Source of the DNA: Clostridia bacterium
GTDB lineage: Bacteria; Bacillota; Clostridia; Oscillospirales; CAG-272
DNA: 6,305 nucleotides
Assembly: GCA_017452215.1 (NCBI GenBank)
Contig: JAFTMU010000347.1
Coordinates: forward strand, 1-6,305
Reading direction: 5' to 3'
Under the pieces are notes generated by a model. That model did not search any database. It was not told the DNA's origin and saw only the letters and a program-made list of their open reading frames with translations. The number at the start of each line of letters is the position of its first letter. Within the stretch, counting starts at the first letter, position 1. Shown one piece after another: positions 1 to 5,304 of the stretch. The translations under genes and the position numbers were made by a program.

Positions 1-36
1 CAAGATTCGATTGCCATCTACAAAATCGGATTATAG

Positions 37-1095
37 TTAACTTGGTATTTGCTCAATAGCGAGAAGTGATGCTGGCTTACTTATTTCTTTTTCGGGCAAA
101 ATAATCGTAGCTTTAAACATATTCGAATTCAAGCAAACAAAGATTTGTTTCCCTATTCTGAGTTTTTCATCCTCTGTTAGATTGCTATGAGATAACAAAG
201 TGTTTATGATAGCATCTTTTATGTTTTGAGAACGGTAACTCCGCCGTGCCGTTATTTCACCTGATTTCGCAAAGATAATCAATCTCGTGTTTGATGATTT
301 CAGCTTTTTGGCTATGGTCTGCCACCAATATCTATCGGTGTCTCCCAGCGACATGCCGTAAATACAAATGAGATCCGCCTTTTCCAAAGACGCTGTGCAA
401 CGTCGATCTCTTAGTGTTCCAGCATTAATATTAATCTCAGTTTTTACCATTGCACGAACTGTTTCTGTTGAACCACCAAGTTGTTCGTTGTTTATTTGCG
501 AGGAATCGTTCACTCCCAAAATCATATCACTTGATGTAGTTCCGTGAATATGTTCTATAGATTTCACGACATTGCTTAAACTAGAAGAACCTACAATTCG
601 AGTGCTAATATTGAGTTGCTTTCCATTCCAAGACAATACTCGTTCAAATGCTTTTGTATAGTTAAATACAACAGCATCTATATACCAATGTGTTGCAATA
701 AATTGCTTCTTATAGGCTAAAAAGCTCTCTTGCTCTCTAAGAGTAAGATAAGTTTCTGGTGCAAACAAATCACTATAAATCTTTTTTCTGTCCCCCTCTG
801 CGATAGTAAATTCAACATCTTCTTTATCAATATAATCGGCCAGTGAATCTTGGATATCATCTAACAACGAAATAAATTTCTTTTCAGACGATTTATTAAA
901 GTTTGAGGCGTATTGCCCCAACACGATTTCTAGGTCGGACCAATTTTCAAGATTTTCACTAAGTTCCTCTTTAAACGCTTTTACTGTTCTGTTTGGACTT
1001 TCTTGCTTTAAATAGTAGTCATAAAAGTCACGAAATCTTGTCTTTAAGCCTAAGTTCAGGTCAAAACCATTACCAATTAGAAAAGTCACATTCAT
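37..1095 (-). CDS. AbiH-family abortive phage infection protein
   Basis: 352 aa, close to the size of lactococcal AbiH (about 346 aa). The family is known for abortive infection, in which an infected cell halts phage production; the biochemical activity is not established here. Seen in the sequence: an N-terminal FLIGNGFDLNLGLKT block (residues 5-19, GNGFD at 8-12) followed by DFYDYY, which is the family signature; FNYT at 144-147; HIHG at 182-185; and YGMSLGDTDRYWW at 246-258, a second family hallmark near the C-terminus. No signal peptide or membrane segment is visible, so it is probably cytosolic. The start is fixed by AAGGAG (1105-1110), 9 nt upstream of the ATG. It has its own consensus promoter and sits downstream of the MmeI-like gene's terminator. 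At about 33% G+C in sampled segments, it is the most AT-rich gene here, suggesting horizontal transfer. The family call is confident; activity is inferred. Confidence 0.88.
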   Translation of the reverse strand: MNVTFLIGNGFDLNLGLKTRFRDFYDYYLKQESPNRTVKAFKEELSENLENWSDLEIVLGQYASNFNKSSEKKFISLLDDIQDSLADYIDKEDVEFTIAEGDRKKIYSDLFAPETYLTLREQESFLAYKKQFIATHWYIDAVVFNYTKAFERVLSWNGKQLNISTRIVGSSSLSNVVKSIEHIHGTTSSDMILGVNDSSQINNEQLGGSTETVRAMVKTEININAGTLRDRRCTASLEKADLICIYGMSLGDTDRYWWQTIAKKLKSSNTRLIIFAKSGEITARRSYRSQNIKDAIINTLLSHSNLTEDEKLRIGKQIFVCLNSNMFKATIILPEKEISKPASLLAIEQIPS

Positions 1096-1130
1096 TTTTA
1101 TTTTCTCCTTACACTACTTTTTTCGATTTT

Positions 1131-1159
1131 ATTATATCATATAAGACAATATGTGTCAA
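1131..1159 (-). promoter_or_regulatory. Consensus sigma-A promoter for the abiH gene
   Basis: On the minus strand there is an exact TTGACA (-35, 1154-1159), a 17-bp spacer, and an exact TATAAT (-10, 1131-1136). The -10 is extended by TATGA immediately upstream, a TRTG-type element. The start of transcription is expected near 1124, giving a leader of about 29 nt that contains the AAGGAG ribosome binding site. This implies strong transcription of abiH independent of the restriction gene upstream. Confidence 0.85.
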
Positions 1160-1180
1160 GGTCGTTCCACTATATATGGT

Positions 1181-1224
1181 AAAATATCCGCCAATTATTA
1201 CAACATATTGCAATAATTGGCGGA
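1181..1224 (-). terminator. Hairpin terminator downstream of the MmeI-like gene
   Basis: A perfect 13-bp inverted repeat (TCCGCCAATTATT at 1187-1199, its complement at 1212-1224) continues after one mismatch with three more pairs (CAA/TTG) around a 4-nt CATA loop. Read on the minus strand, the stem begins 14 nt after the stop codon of the methyltransferase fragment and is followed by TATTTT (1186-1181). This fits an intrinsic terminator separating that gene from abiH. The U-tract is short and interrupted, so termination may be incomplete. Confidence 0.7.
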
Positions 1225-1238
1225 AACAAAAACTATTT

Positions 1239-3125
1239 TTAACTAATCTCCTCTTTTATTAACTTTTGATACATCTTCATAAGCTCCGCAACACACATAC
1301 TCTCGGTAAAATCGTTCCTTACCGGGAATCCATACGCCTGCATTACTGCACGGTCATTTTCTCGGTGTGCTTGTAAAAGCTTCGGGAACATATACATTTT
1401 CTCACCATACATATTAGCAAAGCTACAATCGGGATATTTCGCACGAGCATCCAAAATGGCTTGGGCAGTTTGCTCAATCTTTGCTTTTTGTCCAGCAGAC
1501 GGATTACACCAAGGGAAATTGTTGTACACAATATCTTTAGAATATCTATAATCACTCTTTAAGCGTCCGCACACTGCTCGCATCCATGCCATATGGACAT
1601 TTGATGTCAGAACGCCAAAATGGTACAAAGAAGCCTCGGGAATAATTGTTACAAGATTAGTCGGGATTGTGTCACTACCCAAAAATCCAATAGGAACATA
1701 CTTGCGCCGTTCGGAAGATACTGCGGGCACAACAACGAAAGTATTGGGATTTTTTGTTTCCCTAAACAAAGTAGGCGTATCCGCCAACTTTTGTCTGTCG
1801 GGAGCACCGTTTAAACGATCTTGGCGGCACAGCTCAACACGCTTCATCACTTCTGGCATTTTTAAAAGCTCTACGGGGTTTGCATCTACAAGCCATAAGC
1901 ACCAACGCTTTTTGTTGTTGATAAATTCCTCGGATCCAATCAGCTTTTTGATGTGCTTTTGCGCATTGGGTTCTTTCTTTAAAAATTCCTCAATCTCGTC
2001 ATTTTCTATAATCAAGTGCCCACCGTCAGCAGGTCTGTTTCCTGTTGTCATACTTGGAATATCACAAATAGGCTTATTCCTACTTTCAACAAAGATGGTA
2101 GGAGCTTCAATCAAATAAAAATTGATATTATCGACAAGTTGGAATCTTTCAGCTGAATAAAGCTGCTTTTGCTTTGTATTGGGAGCCGTGCTAAATCCAA
2201 CAATTACACAATGTACGTGCGCTTTAATACTTGCCTCGCTATCCCAACGGAACGTGCGGTGAGCAAAATCAATATGGATATTGAAACGGTCATAAAGCGG
2301 TTTCCATACGCCTGCAACCTGTTCCCCCTGCGTAATAGAGTTGGTTGATACAAAAGCGCTACGGATATTCGTGCCTTGCATCAGCGTCGCCGCCTTGAAA
2401 TACCACCCCGAAACGTAGTCGATCTTACCTGCGGTTTTATAAGGCTTCCCTTTTTCGTCAACGTATATGGAAAGAATATCCTTCTTTTGCTCCTCACTTT
2501 GCAAGGAGTACCCCACAAACGGCGGATTTCCCATAATATAATTGAGCTTTTCCTTGGGCACGACGGTTTCCCAATCGATGCGGAGAGCGTTGCCCTCGAC
2601 GATATTGGCATAGGATTTCAGCGGCAGAAAATCGAGATTTTTATTCAAGATCTCCTCGGTCTCTCTCATCATCTGCGATTCTGCGATCCAAAGCGCCGTC
2701 TTTGCGACGGTCACGGCAAAATCGTTGATCTCAATGCCATAGAACTGCCCGATAGAGACCTTGATCACGTCGCCAAAATCCCACACGATCTGATCCTCAA
2801 AGCAGAGCTTCAACGCCTCATTCTCCAAGCGGCGCAAGGAGATATAGGTCTCGGTCAAGAAGTTTCCCGAGCCGCAAGCAGGATCAAAGAAGGTCAATCC
2901 CGCAAGCTTTGCACGGAATGCCTCTGCCCTGTCGTTGCGGAGCTTTGTCACCTTTACTGCCTTGATGGCGTCAAATTCCTCCCGCAGCTCGTCAAGGAAC
3001 AGAGGATCAATCACCTTGTGAATGTTCTCAATGGAGGTATAGTGCATTCCTCCCGAACGGCGGGTCTCGGGGTTCAAGGTTGACTCAAACACCGCTCCAA
3101 AATGGTGGGGCTGATCTGCGACCAA
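1239..3125 (-). CDS. MmeI-like DNA adenine methyltransferase and specificity fragment (3' part of a frameshifted gene)
   Basis: 628 aa as an open frame. It is the methyltransferase, target-recognition and C-terminal part of an MmeI-like (type IIL/IIG) restriction-modification enzyme, which modifies an adenine in one strand of an asymmetric site using S-adenosylmethionine. Visible are a motif-X-like GGMHYTS (residues 25-31), motif I DPACGSGNF (81-89), motif IV NPPF (200-203, N6-adenine type), a target-recognition region (about 345-540, with NKKRWCLWL and YSKDIVYNNFPW), and a helical C-terminus (541-628). The frame opens at a TTG (3123-3125), with GAGG 7 nt upstream inside the preceding fragment. 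In the intact protein this point is internal: residues from F9 onward continue the upstream fragment after SPTI. Joined across the frameshift, the product would be about 931 aa, against 919 for MmeI. All methylation motifs are present, so a free methylase is possible if the fragment is translated. The 3' portion is AT-richer than the 5' portion. Confidence 0.85.
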   Translation of the reverse strand: MVADQPHHFGAVFESTLNPETRRSGGMHYTSIENIHKVIDPLFLDELREEFDAIKAVKVTKLRNDRAEAFRAKLAGLTFFDPACGSGNFLTETYISLRRLENEALKLCFEDQIVWDFGDVIKVSIGQFYGIEINDFAVTVAKTALWIAESQMMRETEEILNKNLDFLPLKSYANIVEGNALRIDWETVVPKEKLNYIMGNPPFVGYSLQSEEQKKDILSIYVDEKGKPYKTAGKIDYVSGWYFKAATLMQGTNIRSAFVSTNSITQGEQVAGVWKPLYDRFNIHIDFAHRTFRWDSEASIKAHVHCVIVGFSTAPNTKQKQLYSAERFQLVDNINFYLIEAPTIFVESRNKPICDIPSMTTGNRPADGGHLIIENDEIEEFLKKEPNAQKHIKKLIGSEEFINNKKRWCLWLVDANPVELLKMPEVMKRVELCRQDRLNGAPDRQKLADTPTLFRETKNPNTFVVVPAVSSERRKYVPIGFLGSDTIPTNLVTIIPEASLYHFGVLTSNVHMAWMRAVCGRLKSDYRYSKDIVYNNFPWCNPSAGQKAKIEQTAQAILDARAKYPDCSFANMYGEKMYMFPKLLQAHRENDRAVMQAYGFPVRNDFTESMCVAELMKMYQKLIKEEIS

Positions 3126-4033
3126 TCGAAATCCTCGCTTGCTTTGTGTAAGAGCAGATCCACGATCTCCCGTGTAAAGTTGGGAATTTCAATATTTTCA
3201 TCGGCAAAAAGCCCTCCGTTGACGTACGGGAATGCGGCAAGATCAGCTTTGAGGTATTGGCTTCTCTCTTTGATGGGTTGGTCAAGAACCTTAAAAAGCT
3301 TGATCAAGGCTTCTCTTACGTCGTCAACGTCGTTGTCGGCAACCTTTTTGATGTAATTATGGAATTTGAGATGTCCGCCAAAAATCCCCGCATCCTCGGC
3401 GTACAAGCAAAACACAAGTCGCACGCAAAGAATGTTGAGGCTATGCAGCGAGGCTTTGCTTTCGGGATCCACGTACTGCGCAAGCAAGGCATCATAAAGC
3501 TTCCCTACCAATGCGCCCGCCTGAATGGATACTTTTTCCTCATGCTTAACAAGCTCGCTTTTTTCCTCCACAAGGAATTGCAAGCGGTAATATTCCTTTG
3601 CAAGATCACAGAGTTTTATACTTTCCGGCTCTCCCGTGGGCTTTTCCATATCGTAGATCAAAAACTCCTCAAAATTGCAGGTGATGATCCACCGAGGACG
3701 CTGGGAATACGGAAGCGCCGCAGAATATCTTTGCGCCTGCTGAAAGGGGTTGAGCAGGGTGCCGTCCGATTGACGGATAGGACTACGCAGATTGAGCCCC
3801 TTCTTTTTTTGCTCGATCAACACGTGGGTCGAGGGGATATGACCGTCGATAAAGCTGGTGTGGTCGAGCTTGACTCGCTCCTCAAAGAGGATGAATTTTT
3901 CGGGCTCTGCAACTCCCAAAACGTCACGAATCAGCGCCAACCAAAAGGATTGGCTGTCGCTCTTTTCGTCGCCCCGATCTTTCCAATATTCAGAGAAGAC
4001 TTTCGCCGCTTTTTTTCTTTCCGCTTCGGTCAT
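3074..4033 (-). CDS. MmeI-like endonuclease and spacer fragment (5' part of a frameshifted gene)
   Basis: 319 aa. It is the N-terminal part of the MmeI-like enzyme whose methyltransferase half follows in another frame. The nuclease domain (about residues 1-170) carries a PD-(D/E)XK-type site: D63 in FIDGH, then E74 and K76 in IEQKKKG, spaced almost as in MmeI (D, then E-X-K). A helical spacer follows (about 170-300, including LCVRLVFCLYAEDAGIF at about 205-221). The last eight residues (LERCLSQP) are out-of-frame; the true continuation after SPTI (308-311) is FGAVFEST. The start is ATG at 4031-4033, with AAAGGA (4041-4046) 7 nt upstream. The stop codon of the DUF1294 gene lies 50 nt upstream with no good promoter between, so the two may be co-transcribed. 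The nuclease residues are intact, but the fragment lacks methyltransferase and target recognition, so specific cleavage is unlikely. Domain limits are estimated from knowledge of the family. Confidence 0.85.
   Translation of the reverse strand: MTEAERKKAAKVFSEYWKDRGDEKSDSQSFWLALIRDVLGVAEPEKFILFEERVKLDHTSFIDGHIPSTHVLIEQKKKGLNLRSPIRQSDGTLLNPFQQAQRYSAALPYSQRPRWIITCNFEEFLIYDMEKPTGEPESIKLCDLAKEYYRLQFLVEEKSELVKHEEKVSIQAGALVGKLYDALLAQYVDPESKASLHSLNILCVRLVFCLYAEDAGIFGGHLKFHNYIKKVADNDVDDVREALIKLFKVLDQPIKERSQYLKADLAAFPYVNGGLFADENIEIPNFTREIVDLLLHKASEDFDWSQISPTILERCLSQP
3099..3102 (-). other. Frameshift site breaking the MmeI-like gene
   Basis: The plus strand reads CCAAAATGG. On the minus strand, ACC ATT TTG GAG gives TILE and runs to a stop at 3074. 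With one more T, ACC ATT TTT GGA GCG gives TIFGAVFESTLNP, matching the other open frame and the family pattern. The lesion is therefore a one-base deletion in a T4/T5 run. The local sequence is not a good X-XXY-YYZ slippery heptamer, so programmed frameshifting is unlikely. A real mutation and a sequencing or assembly error cannot be told apart from the sequence alone. Confidence 0.85.
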
Positions 4034-4083
4034 GTCCGTTTCCTTTCACTGTTGTTTCATTGGTTTTTCAATTTCGTTCGATA

Positions 4084-4344
4084 TTATGATAGGAAGAAAA
4101 GCACCCAGATCTGCCACGCAAGTCCTATGAGATTCACCGCCCAAAAGTACCAATGGCGGGTCTTGTGGCGAAAGAGACTCATGCCCAAAAGCGCTCCTGC
4201 GGCGCCCCCAAAAAAGCCCAATCCAAGCAATACGGATTCGGGAATACGATTCTTCTTTTTCCGTGCCCTTCTCTTGTCCCGTCCGTATTGCCAAAGGGCA
4301 ACGGCACTAACGGCAAGGAATGCATACAAAACGTAGGGAAACAT
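4084..4344 (-). CDS. DUF1294 family small membrane protein
   Basis: 86 aa, the usual size for this family of unknown function. A hydrophobic N-terminal segment (about residues 3-19) is followed by a strongly basic loop (GRDKRRARKKKNR, 21-33), then RIPE (33-36), a glycine-rich hydrophobic segment with GG at 46-47 and GM at 54-55, the conserved FRHKT (58-62), and a final tryptophan-rich hydrophobic segment (about 66-85). This predicts three membrane spans with the basic loop in the cytoplasm. RIPE, the GG/GM segment and FRHKT together are diagnostic. The ATG at 4342-4344 is chosen because GGAGGGG lies just upstream; an in-frame ATG at 4419 would lie upstream of the promoter. The gene diverges from nrdG and precedes the MmeI-like gene by 50 nt. 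No link to defence or to nucleotide metabolism is apparent. Confidence 0.85.
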   Translation of the reverse strand: MFPYVLYAFLAVSAVALWQYGRDKRRARKKKNRIPESVLLGLGFFGGAAGALLGMSLFRHKTRHWYFWAVNLIGLAWQIWVLFFLS

Positions 4345-4369
4345 TTTCTCCCCTCCTCTCTTTTCCTTT

Positions 4370-4398
4370 ATTATACCAAACCGCCGCCCTCTTTGCAA
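4370..4398 (-). promoter_or_regulatory. Promoter of the DUF1294 gene
   Basis: Minus strand: TTGCAA (-35, 4393-4398, 4 of 6 matches to TTGACA), a 17-bp spacer, and an exact TATAAT (-10, 4370-4375) preceded by TGG (extended -10). The predicted transcription start near 4363 gives a short leader holding the GGAGGGG ribosome binding site and the ATG at 4344. Transcripts may continue into the MmeI-like gene, because no terminator or second promoter is visible between them. Confidence 0.75.
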
Positions 4399-4429
4399 CA
4401 ATGTTTTCAATTTTTTCAAAAATACACCG

Positions 4430-4458
4430 TTGCTTTGTGCCTGTGTCTATGGTATAAT
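4430..4458 (+). promoter_or_regulatory. Promoter of nrdG
   Basis: Plus strand: TTGCTT (-35, 4430-4435, 3 of 6 matches), a 17-bp spacer, and an exact TATAAT (-10, 4453-4458) preceded by TATGG, a TRTG extended -10 that can offset the weak -35. Transcription should start near 4465. GAGG at 4485-4488 lies 8 nt before the ATG. No NrdR-box-like palindrome is visible here, unlike at nrdD. It lies back to back with the DUF1294 promoter, with about 31 bp between the two -35 boxes. Confidence 0.75.
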
Positions 4459-4496
4459 GATTTAACGAAACGATCAAAAAAGACGAGGTACAATCC

Positions 4497-5189
4497 ATGG
4501 TATTCAACGGCTTTCAAAAAACCACGCTTCTGGATTTTCCGGGCAAGGTAGCCTGCACCGTGTTCACACACGGGTGCAATCTGCTCTGCCCCTTTTGTCA
4601 TAACGCCCTTTTGGTCAACCGAGGAGAGGACCTGCCCACCTTTGATGAGACCGAGATCCTCGCTTATCTTCAAAAGCGCAAAGGGATCATCGACGGCATC
4701 TGCATCAGCGGCGGCGAGCCTCTGCTCCACCAAGAATTGGAAGCCTTCCTGCAAAAGGTCAAGGCGCTGGGTGTCTCGGTCAAGCTGGATACCAACGGCA
4801 CCCTGCCCGACCGCCTGATCCACCTGATCGAGGCAGGTCTTGTGGACTACGTAGCGATGGACATCAAAAATTCCAAGAAAAAATACGCCCTGACGGCAGG
4901 GATTGCGTCACTTGACATGGAAAAAATCGAAAAAAGCATCGCCTATTTAATAAAAGGTAGCATTCCCTACGAATTCCGCACCACCGTGGTCCGTGAGCTG
5001 CACACCTTGGAGGATATCAAGGGCATCAGCCGCATGATCGAGGGCGCCGAAAATTACTATCTGCAAAATTTCGTGGATTCGGGTCTACTCATCGGCGAAA
5101 ATCTCTCTCCCCATTCTCCCGATACGCTTTCTCTGTTTTGTGACGAGGCAAAAAAAGTATTAAAAAACGTAAAAATTCGTGGAATTTAA
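4497..5189 (+). CDS. nrdG: Anaerobic ribonucleoside-triphosphate reductase activating protein (radical SAM)
   Basis: 230 aa. This is a radical SAM enzyme that uses a [4Fe-4S] cluster and S-adenosylmethionine to abstract hydrogen from a C-terminal glycine of NrdD, switching on the class III ribonucleotide reductase; it is cytosolic and oxygen-sensitive. Visible are LLDFPGK (residues 11-17, typical of the longer NrdG subfamily, TIGR02495-like), the cluster motif C27-x3-C31-x2-C34 (CNLLCPFC), the SAM-binding SGGEP (71-75), and later barrel elements KLDTNGT and DYVAMDIKN. The length fits this subfamily rather than the roughly 150-aa E. coli NrdG. The ATG at 4497 has GAGG 8 nt upstream. nrdD follows 115 nt downstream on the same strand, which supports the substrate assignment over pyruvate formate-lyase activase. 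Its stop codon shares its last base with an NrdR box. Confidence 0.92.
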   Translation: MVFNGFQKTTLLDFPGKVACTVFTHGCNLLCPFCHNALLVNRGEDLPTFDETEILAYLQKRKGIIDGICISGGEPLLHQELEAFLQKVKALGVSVKLDTNGTLPDRLIHLIEAGLVDYVAMDIKNSKKKYALTAGIASLDMEKIEKSIAYLIKGSIPYEFRTTVVRELHTLEDIKGISRMIEGAENYYLQNFVDSGLLIGENLSPHSPDTLSLFCDEAKKVLKNVKIRGI

Positions 5190-5204
5190 CACAATATCTT
5201 GTGT
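5189..5204 (+). promoter_or_regulatory. NrdR box 1 upstream of nrdD
   Basis: ACACAATATCTTGTGT is a near-perfect 16-bp palindrome fitting the known NrdR-box consensus (ACACwAtATmTwGTGT). NrdR is the zinc-finger/ATP-cone repressor that shuts down ribonucleotide reductase genes when dATP is high. The box starts at the last base of the nrdG stop codon and ends 8 bp before the -35 of nrdD. Confidence 0.88.
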
Positions 5205-5212
5205 TTTACCTA

Positions 5213-5241
5213 TTGACAAGGCACAAAATATATGATATAAT
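5213..5241 (+). promoter_or_regulatory. Consensus sigma-A promoter of nrdD
   Basis: Exact TTGACA (5213-5218), 17-bp spacer, exact TATAAT (5236-5241), with TATGA immediately upstream of the -10 (extended, TRTG type). Transcription should start near 5248, giving a leader of about 57 nt. Such a strong core promoter suits a gene held down by a repressor: an NrdR box lies just upstream and a second, weaker one lies within the spacer. Confidence 0.88.
5221..5236 (+). promoter_or_regulatory. Degenerate NrdR box 2 overlapping the nrdD promoter
   Basis: GCACAAAATATATGAT matches the NrdR consensus at about 11 of 16 positions, good in the left half and poor in the right half, where it must also serve as the extended -10. 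Its start is exactly 32 bp (three helical turns) after that of box 1, with a 16-bp linker. This is the known arrangement of paired NrdR boxes. The spacing supports it more than the sequence does. Confidence 0.6.
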
Positions 5242-5304
5242 GGGGCACAGCGCACCCAATTCACAATTTTTACATATAGAGAAAGACAAAAAAGGAGGAA
5301 TCAA

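Noticed and set aside
4..32. Weak inverted repeat (ATTCGATT with AATCGGAT) left of abiH as its terminator
   Set aside because: On the abiH transcript strand it contains an A-C mismatch, the loop is long and no U-tract follows.
1132..1144. Perfect 6-1-6 palindrome TTATATCATATAA at the abiH -10, a candidate operator
   Set aside because: It is explained by the extended -10 (TATGATATAAT on the minus strand). The nrdD promoter shows the same sequence and near-palindrome, so there is no need to invoke a repressor site.
993..1262. Plus-strand open frame of 89 codons across the abiH start and intergenic region
   Set aside because: It covers the abiH promoter and the terminator hairpin, has no ribosome binding site or recognisable domain, and overlaps abiH antisense.
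2376..3083. Plus-strand open frame (235 codons) opposite the methyltransferase motifs
   Set aside because: It is antisense to the conserved DPACGSGNF and NPPF region and resembles no known protein.
3096..3106. Programmed ribosomal frameshift joining the two MmeI-like fragments
   Set aside because: The codons at the junction (ACC ATT TTG) do not form a slippery X-XXY-YYZ heptamer. A single-base deletion explains the data more simply.
3257..4336. Long plus-strand open frame (359 codons) antisense to the nuclease fragment and the DUF1294 gene
   Set aside because: It lies opposite two recognisable genes, has no ribosome binding site and matches no family I know. It is a shadow frame.
5188..5207. 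AACACAA-TATC-TTGTGTT plus TT as an intrinsic terminator after nrdG
   Set aside because: The stem is AT-rich and weak, the T-run is only four bases including stem bases, and the sequence matches the NrdR consensus far better.
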